Origin: Bacteroidota bacterium
GTDB lineage: Bacteria > Bacteroidota > Bacteroidia > Bacteroidales > F082
Direction of reading: 5' to 3'
Assembly (NCBI GenBank): GCA_016715945.1
Contig: JADJXJ010000003.1
Span: 186,001-250,000, forward strand
Length of the DNA stretch: 64,000 nt
In this document: positions 7,539 through 16,550 of the stretch, one piece after another
Layout: every line of letters begins with the position of its first letter
Position numbering within the stretch: the stretch's first letter is position 1
Program-made: the position numbers and the translations under genes
Notes under the pieces: generated by a model
Seen by the model: only the letters and a program-made list of their open reading frames with translations
What the model was told of the DNA's origin: nothing
The model's database searches: none

Positions 7539-8888
7539 ATGCTGCAAATCAAGCTCGATCTCGAACAGGTTTACGGATTTATCCCAAAAGAGAAGATTTT
7601 GTCATTCGAAAAGCCGGTGGCAAGTGCCTACCGGCACATCTACCATAAAACCGGCCCAGGCAACGATTTTCTCGGCTGGGTTGATCTGCCGTCGGGCATT
7701 ACAGATGAATTTATTTCCCGTATCAATGCCCACGCTGCCGAGCTGCAATCCGTTTCGGAAGTGTTTGTGGTAGTTGGCATCGGGGGTTCTTACCTGGGTG
7801 CAAGGGCTGTGATCGAAGCCTTGCAGCATCATTTTGCCAGCATGGGCTTTACCGGCGGCAAACCACTGGTTGTTTATGCAGGTCAGCACATCAGCGAGGA
7901 TTACCTGGCCGACCTGCTCGACCTGCTCGACCGCAAGGACTACAGCATGGCGGTGATTTCGAAAAGTGGCACCACCACCGAACCGGCCATCGCCTTCCGC
8001 ATACTCAAAGCGCATATTGAAAAGAAATACGGCCTTGCAGAGGCGCGTAGGCGTATTGTGGCCATCACCGACAAAAGCCGGGGTGCGCTCAAGCAACTGG
8101 CCGACAGCGAAGGCTATGTCAGCTATGTAGTGCCCGACGATGTGGGTGGCCGCTATTCGGTGCTCACGCCTGTGGGTCTGCTGCCCATCGCTGTGGCCGG
8201 TGCCGACATCAAGGCGCTGGTCGAAGGCGCCCGCATGGTAGAAAACTACAGCCGTGCGGCAAGCAACATACACGGCAATCCCATCGCCATGTATGCAGCC
8301 ACCCGACAGGCCTTATACCAGGCCGGCAAAACTGTGGAGGTGATGGTCAACTACGAACCCCGCCTTTTCTATTTTACCGAATGGTTCAAACAGCTTTACG
8401 GCGAAAGCGAAGGCAAAGAGAACAAGGGGATTTTTCCGGCCGGTGTCGGCTTTACCACCGATCTGCATTCGCTGGGGCAATATATTCAGGAAGGCCTGCG
8501 CATGATGTTCGAAACCATCGTCACGGTCGATAAACCCAACAGCCAGCTGGCCGTTCCCGATGCCAACGCCGATCTCGACCAGCTCAACTACATTGCCGGC
8601 AAGCGTCTGCACGAAGTGAACCGCATGGCCGAGCTTGGCACCATACTGGCCCATGTGGACGGAGGCGTGCCCAACATCCGCCTGAAAGTTCCCGAAATCA
8701 ATGCCTACAACCTCGGCCAGCTCATCTATTTCTTCGAGATGGGCTGTGCGCTGAGCGGCTATATGCTCGGAGTGAATCCGTTTGACCAGCCCGGCGTGGA
8801 GGCCTACAAAAAGAATATGTTTGCCCTGCTGGGAAAAAAGGGTTTCGAGGAGCAGACGGCCACGCTGCGCAAGAGGCTGGGAATATGA
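7539..8888 (+). CDS. pgi: Glucose-6-phosphate isomerase
   Basis: The 449-residue protein is a short bacterial-type phosphoglucose isomerase, interconverting glucose 6-phosphate and fructose 6-phosphate in glycolysis and gluconeogenesis. Recognisable segments are VVVGIGGSYLGARAVIEAL near residue 75, the phosphate-binding SKSGTTTEPAIAFR, and the C-terminal helix with GCALSGYMLGVNPFDQPGVE, which carries catalytic residues. The length matches the approximately 450-residue clade found in Bacteroidota and Firmicutes. The start is fixed by the promoter 23 nt upstream and the immediately following conserved sequence. The stop codon overlaps the next start (ATGA at 8885), so the downstream lipoprotein is translationally coupled. 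Confidence 0.96.
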   Translation: MLQIKLDLEQVYGFIPKEKILSFEKPVASAYRHIYHKTGPGNDFLGWVDLPSGITDEFISRINAHAAELQSVSEVFVVVGIGGSYLGARAVIEALQHHFASMGFTGGKPLVVYAGQHISEDYLADLLDLLDRKDYSMAVISKSGTTTEPAIAFRILKAHIEKKYGLAEARRRIVAITDKSRGALKQLADSEGYVSYVVPDDVGGRYSVLTPVGLLPIAVAGADIKALVEGARMVENYSRAASNIHGNPIAMYAATRQALYQAGKTVEVMVNYEPRLFYFTEWFKQLYGESEGKENKGIFPAGVGFTTDLHSLGQYIQEGLRMMFETIVTVDKPNSQLAVPDANADLDQLNYIAGKRLHEVNRMAELGTILAHVDGGVPNIRLKVPEINAYNLGQLIYFFEMGCALSGYMLGVNPFDQPGVEAYKKNMFALLGKKGFEEQTATLRKRLGI

Positions 8889-9385
8889 TTGCTTCGCGTT
8901 TCATATTCCGGATAATTCATTTTCTGATCTTTCTGCTTGTTGCCGGTCAGGGCTTCCAATCCTGTTCGCCAAAACCCGAACCCATGACGCAGCATCCGCA
9001 TTTCCTGCCCGGATTGTGGGAAAGCACGGGCAACATCAGGCTTTATGAAGAATGGTGGATCATCGACGACAGCACTCTTATGGGTAAGTCGTTCAGCATC
9101 AACGGCAACGATACCCTGATGCTCGAAACCATGGAGCTCAGGCAAATGAGAGGAAATTGGATTTATCAGGCTTTGGTTGCCGGTCAGAACGAGGGGAAAA
9201 CTGTCCGGTTTCCGATGACAGACGCAAAAGAAGCCATGGTTTTCGAAAATGCGGAGCACGACTACCCCAACCGTATCATTTACAAGCTGGAGGCCGACAC
9301 CTTGCTTTTTGCCCGTACAGAGAACATGGCCGGAAACAAGTCTAAAGAATTCAGATTCAGAAAGATTGGTTGTACGCGGTTGTAG
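8885..9385 (+). CDS. DUF6265-like lipoprotein
   Basis: The 166-residue protein has a signal helix ending in GQGFQSC, a likely lipobox, so it should be anchored to a membrane. The mature region contains the pattern LPGLWESTG, EEWWIIDDSTLMGKSF and VFENAEHDYPNRIIY, which I recognise as typical of DUF6265-type proteins of Bacteroidota. That family is probably a small beta-barrel with unknown ligand. The ATG overlaps the pgi stop codon by 4 bp, so it is in the pgi operon, although there is no obvious functional link to glycolysis. The family name is from memory of the pattern and should be read as likely rather than certain. Confidence 0.75.
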   Translation: MIASRFIFRIIHFLIFLLVAGQGFQSCSPKPEPMTQHPHFLPGLWESTGNIRLYEEWWIIDDSTLMGKSFSINGNDTLMLETMELRQMRGNWIYQALVAGQNEGKTVRFPMTDAKEAMVFENAEHDYPNRIIYKLEADTLLFARTENMAGNKSKEFRFRKIGCTRL

Positions 9386-9403
9386 TTCCGCATTTATTCC
9401 CTG

Positions 9404-9973
9404 ATGCTAATGGACGAATTTCGTTTTCTTGATTTGGTTAAACGCCGTCAGAGCGTCAGAAAATACGATGCCAGGCCAGTGGAAGAGGAAAAGCTCCGGC
9501 TTTGCCTCGAGGCGGCCCGTCTGGCCCCTTCGGCCAGCAATTCGCAACCATGGACCTTTGTGGTGGCTACCGAGTCTGCTTTGGTCAGATCGTTGGGCGA
9601 AGCATGCCGCGGTCCGCTGGGCACGTTCAACCGGTTTGCCGCCACAGCCCCGGTGATTGTGACCATGGTGCTCGAAAAACCAAAGATGATCACCGAAATG
9701 GGCGGAAGGGTAAAAAACAAGGAGTATCCCCTGATTGACATCGGCATAGCCGCCGAGCATTTTTGCCTTCAGGCCGAAGCACTTGGCCTGGGAACCTGTA
9801 TGATTGGCTGGTTCGACGAAGCCAGGGTGAAAACCTTGTTGAATGTCCCCGAAAACAAAACCATCGGCCTGCTCATCACCCTTGGGTATGCCCCTGAGGA
9901 TTATCCCCTGCGCAAAAAAGTGCGTAAATCGTTTGACGAAGTAGTCGCCTTCAACAGATATCCAGGGCGTTAA
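9404..9973 (+). CDS. Nitroreductase family protein
   Basis: The 189-residue protein is a compact FMN-dependent nitroreductase-family oxidoreductase. It starts with RRQSVRKYDARPVEEEKL, the FMN-phosphate binding beginning of the family, continues with LAPSASNSQPWTFVV and ends with ALGLGTCMIGWF and ITLGYAPE. No ferredoxin domain is present, in contrast to the nitroreductase at 1982. ATG 9404 is followed by a second in-frame ATG at 9410 and either could be used. The gene starts 18 bp after the lipoprotein and may belong to the pgi transcript. Substrate is unknown: nitroaromatics, flavins or quinones are all seen in the family. Confidence 0.87.
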   Translation: MLMDEFRFLDLVKRRQSVRKYDARPVEEEKLRLCLEAARLAPSASNSQPWTFVVATESALVRSLGEACRGPLGTFNRFAATAPVIVTMVLEKPKMITEMGGRVKNKEYPLIDIGIAAEHFCLQAEALGLGTCMIGWFDEARVKTLLNVPENKTIGLLITLGYAPEDYPLRKKVRKSFDEVVAFNRYPGR

Positions 9974-10096
9974 GGCTTCAACGGCGCCAGACCGGAAAGC
10001 TTCCCGCCAATGATTGTCTCCGGTAAGTGATCTTAAATACCTCCACCGGTATTGGCTGCTGAATCCGGTCAAAGGGGACTAAAAGATGTCTTTTGT

Positions 10097-10104
10097 TATT
10101 TTTG
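10097..10104 (+). promoter_or_regulatory. -7 element TAttTTTG of the first rtcB-like gene
   Basis: TATTTTTG ends 17 nt before the ATG at 10122. An AAGGAG sequence at 10111-10116 lies 5 nt before the same ATG. This is an unusually good Shine-Dalgarno sequence for this phylum, and it decides the start against the upstream ATG at 10086. Confidence 0.6.
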
Positions 10105-10121
10105 TTTGCGAAGGAGTGGTT

Positions 10122-11303
10122 ATGGGCCGAAAAATCATCAAAAGCGAACGTATTCCCATCAGGCTGTGGCTCGACGAGATGGAGGAAGGAGCGCTGAAAC
10201 AGGCGCGCAACCTGGCCAATCTGCCCTTTGCTTTTCGTCATGTGGCCATCATGCCCGATTGCCACGAAGGCTACGGCATGCCCATAGGTGGGGTGCTGGC
10301 CACAGCCGGTGTCATCATCCCCAATGCCGTGGGGGTTGACATTGGTTGCGGCATGTGTGCCGTTAAAACCGATCTGCAGCAAATTGACCGCAACATACTA
10401 AAGCAAGTGGTCGGACAACTGAAGCAAACTATTCCCCTCGGTTTTGCACACCACAAAAAACCTCAGGACGAGGCGCTTATGCCCCAAGGCTACAATTTGC
10501 GACACATGCCGGTAACCCAGCGCGAATACCAAAGCGCCCTTCATCAGCTGGGAACGCTTGGCGGAGGCAACCATTTTATTGAGTTCCAGAAAGGCGGCGA
10601 CGGCCACATCTGGATTATGATACACTCGGGCAGCCGCAACATCGGCAAGCAGGTGGCCGACCATTACAACCGGCTGGCGGGCAGGCTCAACGAACAATGG
10701 GGACTGTCGCAATACAAACAGCAACAGCTTGCCTACCTGCCGGTAGATTCCGATGAAGGGCAGACCTATATTGCTGAGATGCGCTACTGCATCGACTTTG
10801 CCCTGGCCAACCGCCGGCTGATGATGCAGCGCTGTCTGGAGGTGCTCAGCGAGCATACGGGAGCCGCGGCCCTGTCGTTCGAAGGTCGCGACATGATCAA
10901 CATTGCCCACAACTACGCCGCCAGTGAAGTGCACTACGGCAAGGAGGTTTGGGTGCATCGCAAGGGTGCCACCAAAGCCGGAAAATACCAGCTGGGCATC
11001 ATTCCCGGCAGCCAGGGCACCAAAAGTTATATTGTTCGCGGCAAGGGCAATCCGGAAAGCTTCGAAAGCTGCAGCCACGGGGCAGGCCGGCTGATGGGCC
11101 GCAATGAGGCCATGCGGAAACTCAATCTGGATGAAGAGCGCAAAAAGCTGGAAGCCAAAGGCATACTGCACAGCCTGCATACACAGCGCGACCTTGATGA
11201 AGCTTCAGGTTGTTACAAAGACATCGATCTGGTCATGGAGCAGCAAAAGGATTTGGTGGACGTTGTGCTGAACCTCGAACCTCTTGCTGTAATTAAAGGC
11301 TGA
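10122..11303 (+). CDS. rtcB: RtcB-family RNA ligase, paralogue 1
   Basis: The 393-residue protein is a GTP-dependent RNA ligase of the RtcB family, which joins 2',3'-cyclic phosphate (or 3'-phosphate) and 5'-OH RNA ends in tRNA or rRNA repair. Key residues are visible: metal-ligand cysteine C76 in VDIGCGMC, the histidine-rich GGGNHFIEF and MIHSGSRNIG segments, and the guanylylated histidine H319 in SHGAGR, equivalent to H337 of the E. coli enzyme. All catalytic motifs are intact. It has no archease gene beside it. A second gene of exactly the same length and very high similarity lies at 33914-35095. The start is set by promoter and AAGGAG. Confidence 0.93.
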   Translation: MGRKIIKSERIPIRLWLDEMEEGALKQARNLANLPFAFRHVAIMPDCHEGYGMPIGGVLATAGVIIPNAVGVDIGCGMCAVKTDLQQIDRNILKQVVGQLKQTIPLGFAHHKKPQDEALMPQGYNLRHMPVTQREYQSALHQLGTLGGGNHFIEFQKGGDGHIWIMIHSGSRNIGKQVADHYNRLAGRLNEQWGLSQYKQQQLAYLPVDSDEGQTYIAEMRYCIDFALANRRLMMQRCLEVLSEHTGAAALSFEGRDMINIAHNYAASEVHYGKEVWVHRKGATKAGKYQLGIIPGSQGTKSYIVRGKGNPESFESCSHGAGRLMGRNEAMRKLNLDEERKKLEAKGILHSLHTQRDLDEASGCYKDIDLVMEQQKDLVDVVLNLEPLAVIKG

Positions 11304-11418
11304 AACCACGGTGAAACAAGGCTCGACAAATGTCCTCCTGAATTTCATGGAGAATTTGATGCAACGTAGCCGAACCCTGCACGATCTGCCGGGCTGCTGC
11401 CAGCTTACGCAATAGGCT

Positions 11419-11426
11419 TACCTTTG
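11419..11426 (+). promoter_or_regulatory. -7 element TAccTTTG of the U32 peptidase-family gene
   Basis: TACCTTTG ends only 4 nt before the ATG at 11431, so the mRNA would be leaderless or nearly so. No -33 element was obvious. Confidence 0.55.
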
Positions 11427-11430
11427 CAGC

Positions 11431-12699
11431 ATGAAACAGATCGAAATCATGTCGCCGGTGGGCTCGCGCGAGTCGCTGATGGCCGCCCTGCAGGCCGGGG
11501 CCGGTTCGGTTTATTTTGGGGTGGGCAAGCTCAATATGCGTTCGCGTTCCACCCAAAACTTTGGCCTTGACGACCTCGACGAGATTGCTGCACTGTGCAG
11601 CGAGCGAGGGGTGCGCACTTACCTCACAGTGAACAGTGTGATATTCGACGAAGAAATTGCCGAGATGGGCCAACTGGTGGAGCGGGCAAAAAAGGCCGGC
11701 ATCAATGCGGTCATTGCTTCCGATCTGGCTGTTATTCAATACGTTCACAGCCTGGGAATGCCTGTCCACATGTCCACCCAAACCAACATCACCAACACCG
11801 AAGCCGTCCGTTTCTGGTCGCAATATGCTGATGTAATGGTAACGGCCCGCGAGCTCAACCTCGATCAGGTGAAGGTGATCACCCAAAAAATTGAACAACA
11901 GCAGATCAAAGGCCCCTCGGGCGAACCGGTGCGCATCGAAATCTTTGTTCACGGAGCATTGTGTATGGCTATTTCGGGCAAATGCTACCTCAGCCTCGAC
12001 ACCCTTGGCTCGTCGGCCAACCGGGGCGCCTGCCTGCAACCCTGCCGCAGGGGCTACAGCGTTCGCGACCGCGACAATGAGGTGGAACTGGAAGTGGACA
12101 ACGAATACATCATGTCGCCCAAAGACCTGAATACCATCACTTTCCTCGACAAGATCCTCGATGCCGGAGTGCAGGTGCTCAAGATTGAAGGGCGCGGCCG
12201 CTCACCCGAATATGTCAAGGTGGTTACGGAGGTCTATCGCGAGGCCGTGGCTGCCATCCAGTCGGGCGATTACACCCCCGAGCGCATTGAACAATGGAAT
12301 GCGCGCCTGGCTTCGGTTTACAACCGCGGCTTCTGGGACGGCTATTACCTTGGCCGCCGCATGGGCGAATGGTCGAAAACACACGGCAGCGAGGCCACCG
12401 AACGAAAGATTTACGTAGGTCGCATCGAAAACTATTTCTCAAAAATCGGCGTGGCCGAAGTGCGTATGGACAGCCACGACCTGAACACCGGCGACAAGGT
12501 ATATATCATCGGCCCAACCACGGGGGTTGTCGAATCGCACCTCAACGAAATCAGGGTAGAGCTCCTGCCGGTGGGAAAAACGATAAAAGGCGAGCACTGT
12601 TCCATTCCTGTGCCCTCGGCTGTGCGCACAGGCGATAAGGTTTATAAAGTGGTTGCAAACGAACAAACCGAAACAGCCATTGTATTGGGTAATGCCTGA
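11431..12699 (+). CDS. Peptidase U32 family protein (TrhP/YegQ-like)
   Basis: The 422-residue protein carries the U32 signature around residues 170-195, with E-x-F-V-H-G-A-L-C-M-A then GKCYLS, and the cysteine-containing NRGACLQPCRR shortly after. U32 proteins of this length are linked to prephenate-dependent 5-hydroxylation of tRNA uridine 34 (TrhP/YegQ) or 23S rRNA hydroxylation (RlhA), and contain an Fe-S cluster bound by these cysteines. The old label collagenase-like protease is less likely. The window also holds a TrhO-like gene (28939), which makes the same tRNA modification by an oxygen-dependent route; a role in that modification is therefore plausible but not proven. Confidence 0.85.
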   Translation: MKQIEIMSPVGSRESLMAALQAGAGSVYFGVGKLNMRSRSTQNFGLDDLDEIAALCSERGVRTYLTVNSVIFDEEIAEMGQLVERAKKAGINAVIASDLAVIQYVHSLGMPVHMSTQTNITNTEAVRFWSQYADVMVTARELNLDQVKVITQKIEQQQIKGPSGEPVRIEIFVHGALCMAISGKCYLSLDTLGSSANRGACLQPCRRGYSVRDRDNEVELEVDNEYIMSPKDLNTITFLDKILDAGVQVLKIEGRGRSPEYVKVVTEVYREAVAAIQSGDYTPERIEQWNARLASVYNRGFWDGYYLGRRMGEWSKTHGSEATERKIYVGRIENYFSKIGVAEVRMDSHDLNTGDKVYIIGPTTGVVESHLNEIRVELLPVGKTIKGEHCSIPVPSAVRTGDKVYKVVANEQTETAIVLGNA

Positions 12700-12806
12700 T
12701 ATCCAAGATCGTAGCAAATGAACCCCAATTAACCAGCTAATGACCGAACATTGCCGCCCGCCAGGCGTTTTATCAGTTGTTAACAGCTCCGAGGCGCTGA
12801 AAATGC

Positions 12807-12814
12807 TATCTTTG
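12807..12814 (+). promoter_or_regulatory. -7 element TAtcTTTG of the suf operon
   Basis: TATCTTTG ends 36 nt before the sufB ATG at 12851. The 151-bp gap between the U32 gene and sufB holds no ORF; no clear regulator site was recognised. Confidence 0.6.
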
Positions 12815-12850
12815 CAACCCTATTTAAATACATTCTAAATAAGCTGACAC

Positions 12851-14299
12851 ATGGCTACCGACAGCAACGAAATACTCGAACAAGTCACGCAAAGTGAATA
12901 CAAATACGGTTTTTACACCGATATCGAAACGGAGTTTGCCCCCAAAGGCCTCAACGAGGATGTCGTCCGGTTCATCTCGGCCAAAAAGGAAGAGCCGGAA
13001 TGGATGCTCGAGTTTCGCCTGAAAGCTTTCAGGCACTGGCAGCAGATGCCCGAGCCGGAGTGGGCGCACCTCCACTATCCCAAAATTGACTATCAGGATG
13101 CCTACTACTATGCGGCTCCCAAACAAAAAAAGCAGCTTGAGAGTCTGGATGAGGTTGACCCCGAACTGCTGGAAACTTTCAACAAGCTGGGGATTTCGCT
13201 CGACGAGCAGAAGCGCCTGGCAGGGGTAGCGGTGGATGCGGTGATTGACAGCGTGTCGGTAAAGACCACTTTTCAGGACACCCTGGCCAAGCATGGCATC
13301 ATTTTCTGCAGTTTCAGCGAGGCGGTGCGCAATCATCCCGAGCTGGTGCGCAAATACATGGGAACAGTGGTCCCCTATACTGACAATTTTTTTGCTGCGC
13401 TCAATTCGGCTGTGTTTTCCGACGGTTCGTTTGTTTACATCCCCAAAGGCGTGCGTTGCCCGCTCGAGCTGAGCACCTATTTCCGCATCAATGCAGCCAA
13501 TACCGGGCAGTTTGAACGCACCCTGATTGTGGCCGACGAGGGCAGCTACGTCAGCTACATGGAAGGCTGCACGGCCCCCATGCGCGACGAAAATCAGCTG
13601 CATGCCGCCATCGTAGAAATTGTGGCCCTCGACAATGCCGAAGTCAAATACAGTACCGTGCAAAACTGGTATCCCGGCGACAAGGACGGAAACGGAGGTA
13701 TTTACAATTTTGTGACCAAGCGCGGTCTCTGCAAAGGACGCAACTCCAAGATATCGTGGACGCAGGTCGAAACCGGTTCGGCCATCACCTGGAAATATCC
13801 AAGCTGCGTGCTCATGGGCGACAATTCGGTGGGCGAGTTCTATTCTGTGGCGGTGACCAATCACTTCCAGCAGGCCGACACCGGAACCAAAATGATCCAC
13901 ATTGGCAAAAACACCCGGAGCACCATCATCAGCAAGGGCATCTCGGCGGGCAAAAGCAACAACAGCTACCGTGGGCTGGTCAAAATACTGCCCGGAGCCA
14001 CCAACGCACGCAATTTCTCGCAGTGCGACTCGCTGCTGCTTGGCGACCAGTGCGGGGCACATACCTTCCCGTATATCGAAGCCAAAAACGAATCAAGCAT
14101 CGTGGAACACGAAGCCACAACCTCGAAAATCAGCGAAGACCAGCTGTTCTACTGCAACCAGCGTGGCATCGATACCGAAAAGGCCATCGGGCTGATTGTG
14201 AACGGCTATGCCAAGGAAGTGCTGAGCAAGCTGCCCATGGAATTTGCCGTGGAAGCGCAGAAACTGCTCAGCATCTCGCTCGAAGGCAGTGTGGGATAA
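12851..14299 (+). CDS. sufB: Fe-S cluster assembly scaffold protein SufB
   Basis: The 482-residue protein is the SufB subunit of the SufBCD scaffold, on which nascent Fe-S clusters are built. Landmarks are [18 protein letters not shown], the repeated beta-helix core with [11 protein letters not shown], and the C-terminal segment with [19 protein letters not shown]. That segment holds the cysteine and H-T-F-P-Y residues typical of SufB. Length and order fit the family. It is the first gene of sufB-C-D-S, all on the + strand with short gaps. A 412-codon antisense frame on the opposite strand is a shadow of this gene. Confidence 0.97.
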   Translation: MATDSNEILEQVTQSEYKYGFYTDIETEFAPKGLNEDVVRFISAKKEEPEWMLEFRLKAFRHWQQMPEPEWAHLHYPKIDYQDAYYYAAPKQKKQLESLDEVDPELLETFNKLGISLDEQKRLAGVAVDAVIDSVSVKTTFQDTLAKHGIIFCSFSEAVRNHPELVRKYMGTVVPYTDNFFAALNSAVFSDGSFVYIPKGVRCPLELSTYFRINAANTGQFERTLIVADEGSYVSYMEGCTAPMRDENQLHAAIVEIVALDNAEVKYSTVQNWYPGDKDGNGGIYNFVTKRGLCKGRNSKISWTQVETGSAITWKYPSCVLMGDNSVGEFYSVAVTNHFQQADTGTKMIHIGKNTRSTIISKGISAGKSNNSYRGLVKILPGATNARNFSQCDSLLLGDQCGAHTFPYIEAKNESSIVEHEATTSKISEDQLFYCNQRGIDTEKAIGLIVNGYAKEVLSKLPMEFAVEAQKLLSISLEGSVG

Positions 14300-14350
14300 T
14301 GGCAAAGAATAGATATAACATATTTAAAATCAACGAAAAACACAATAGAA

Positions 14351-15106
14351 ATGCTGCTTAACATAAAAAATCTGCATGTGTCCATCGATGGCAAAGAGAT
14401 TATCAAAGGTTTGAATCTGGGCATCAACTACGGCGAAGTGCATGCCATCATGGGACCCAATGGTACCGGAAAAAGCACCCTGGCTGCTGCCATCACCGGA
14501 CGCGAGGGTTACGAAATTACCGAGGGCGAGATCTGGTATAAAGGCGAAAACATCATCGAGCTCGAACCCGATGAGCGTGCCAACAAAGGCATCTTTCTCA
14601 GCTTTCAGTATCCGGTGGAAATACCGGGGGTGAGCATGACCAACTTTATGCGCACAGCCCTGAATGCCAAACGCGAATTCAACGGACAACCGCCCATCAG
14701 CGCTGCTGAGTTTCTGAAACTGATGGAGGAAAAGAAGAAGCTGGTGGACATGCATGCCAAACTCACCAACCGCTCTGTAAATGAAGGGTTTTCGGGTGGT
14801 GAAAAGAAGCGTAACGAAATTTTCCAGATGGCCATGCTCGAGCCTACCCTGGCCATACTCGACGAAACCGACTCGGGCCTCGATATCGATGCCCTGAAGA
14901 TTGTTGCCCGCGGCGTAAACCAGTTGCGCTCGAACGAGAACGCATTTCTGATCATCACCCACTACCAGCGTTTGCTCGAATATATTGTGCCCGACTTTGT
15001 GCACGTGCTTTACGACGGCCGCATTGTGAAGTCGGGAGGCAAGAATCTGGCCCTCGAGCTCGAAGAGAAGGGCTATGAGTGGCTGAAGGAATACAGTCTG
15101 GCTTAA
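14351..15106 (+). CDS. sufC: Fe-S cluster assembly ATPase SufC
   Basis: The 251-residue protein is an ABC-type ATPase without membrane domain. It has Walker [10 protein letters not shown] at about residue 36, the signature region [13 protein letters not shown], Walker B with [16 protein letters not shown], and a switch histidine in [10 protein letters not shown]. SufC drives conformational change of the SufB-SufD scaffold. It lies 51 bp after sufB and 19 bp before sufD, as in most suf operons. All catalytic motifs look intact. Confidence 0.97.
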   Translation: MLLNIKNLHVSIDGKEIIKGLNLGINYGEVHAIMGPNGTGKSTLAAAITGREGYEITEGEIWYKGENIIELEPDERANKGIFLSFQYPVEIPGVSMTNFMRTALNAKREFNGQPPISAAEFLKLMEEKKKLVDMHAKLTNRSVNEGFSGGEKKRNEIFQMAMLEPTLAILDETDSGLDIDALKIVARGVNQLRSNENAFLIITHYQRLLEYIVPDFVHVLYDGRIVKSGGKNLALELEEKGYEWLKEYSLA

Positions 15107-15125
15107 TCTGTAATACCTTGCAACC

Positions 15126-16547
15126 ATGTCGCATCCTGTAGAACAACATACCCTGCCGCTCGACGAGCTGCTGATGCAGCAGTTCAGGGAGCAGCGCCAC
15201 CTGATTACGGCACACGACCTGCCCGAGGTGACGGCCCTGCGCGATAAGTATTTTGCTGATTTCAAGAGCCGTGGCTTCCCCCATAACGAACTGGAGAAGT
15301 GGCGTTTTTCGCGAATTACCGACCTCCTTGAAGAAAACTTTGCCCACAGCCTGGAACCCGATGATGTGCGCAACAAGAACCTCAGCGAAATGTTTCGCTG
15401 CGAGGTGCACAACTTCAACACCGAGATCATCTCGGTGCTCAATGGCTGGTATTACGATTCCAACGGCGGCTATCATATCAGTCCCGAAGGCGTTATTGTG
15501 AGCAGCCTGCGCAAGGCCATGCAACAATTTCCGGAGCTGGTTGCCAAACACTACGGCACCATTGCCCACAGCGAGCACAACACTTTTGTGAGCATCAACA
15601 CGGCTTTGGTGCAGGATGGGGTATTCATTTATGTGCCTGATAATGTGGAGGTGCCAAAAACCCTCCAGATCCTCAAGCTCATCGATAGGGCAGGAACCCA
15701 TTTTGTGCAGAACCGCAACCTCATCATCCTGGGGCGCAACAGCCACCTGAGCCTGATGCACTGCGACGACTCCATCAACCACCACACCAGCCTTATCAAC
15801 ACTGTGACCGAAGTGCTGGTGCAGGAAAATGCCCGGCTCGAAATCTACAAACTGCAAAACCTGAACGACAATTCCGGACTGGTCAACAGCACCTTTATCC
15901 GCCAGCTGGCCGACAGCAATGTGAAAACTGTGGCGCTGACCTTCAATGGCGGCTATATCCGGAACAATGTGCAAACCTTTCTCGATGGCCGCGGTGCACA
16001 TGCCGACCTGATGGGGTTGTATCTGATGGACAAGCAGCAACATGTGGACAATCAGATCCGTGTGATGCACAACCAGCCCCACTGCACCAGCAATGAGCTG
16101 TTCAAGGGCATACTCGACGACGAGGCTACGGCTGTGTTCAACGGATACATTTATGTGGCCCGTGATGCCCAGAAAACCAATGCTTACCAGAACAACCGCA
16201 ATATCCTGCTCAAGCCTACGGCTGTGGTGGACACCATGCCTTTTCTTGAGATCTATGCCGACGATGTGAAGTGTTCGCACGGAGCCACCATCGGTCAGCT
16301 CGACGAAGATGCCATGTTCTACCTTCGCTCGCGCGGCATCAGCAAAGCCAATGCCCGCCTGCTGCTCATGTATGCCTTTGCGGCTGATATTGTGAACGAA
16401 ATTGAGATAGAGTCCTTGCGCATCCGCATCGACGACATGGTGAAGAAACGCCTGCGCGGCGAGCTTTCGGTGTGCGAAAACTGCATCCTGCATTGCAGCA
16501 CCCCCGAAAAGGAAATACATTTCGATATCGATTACAGCAAAATCTGA
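15126..16547 (+). CDS. sufD: Fe-S cluster assembly protein SufD
   Basis: The 473-residue protein is the SufB-related SufD subunit of the SufBC2D scaffold. It has the SufBD core with the characteristic C-terminal stretch around VKCSHGATIGQLDEDAMFYL, followed by RSRGISKANARLLLMYAFA. The N-terminal third is diverged, as is usual for SufD. It starts 19 bp after sufC and ends 3 bp before the sufS start, so it is inside the operon. The large antisense frame of about 670 codons on the other strand is a coding shadow. Confidence 0.95.
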   Translation: MSHPVEQHTLPLDELLMQQFREQRHLITAHDLPEVTALRDKYFADFKSRGFPHNELEKWRFSRITDLLEENFAHSLEPDDVRNKNLSEMFRCEVHNFNTEIISVLNGWYYDSNGGYHISPEGVIVSSLRKAMQQFPELVAKHYGTIAHSEHNTFVSINTALVQDGVFIYVPDNVEVPKTLQILKLIDRAGTHFVQNRNLIILGRNSHLSLMHCDDSINHHTSLINTVTEVLVQENARLEIYKLQNLNDNSGLVNSTFIRQLADSNVKTVALTFNGGYIRNNVQTFLDGRGAHADLMGLYLMDKQQHVDNQIRVMHNQPHCTSNELFKGILDDEATAVFNGYIYVARDAQKTNAYQNNRNILLKPTAVVDTMPFLEIYADDVKCSHGATIGQLDEDAMFYLRSRGISKANARLLLMYAFAADIVNEIEIESLRIRIDDMVKKRLRGELSVCENCILHCSTPEKEIHFDIDYSKI

Positions 16548-16550
16548 GCC

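Noticed and set aside
12824..14062. A 412-codon minus-strand open frame opposite sufB
   Set aside because: It mirrors sufB codons, has no recognisable domain, and sufB on the + strand is unambiguous.
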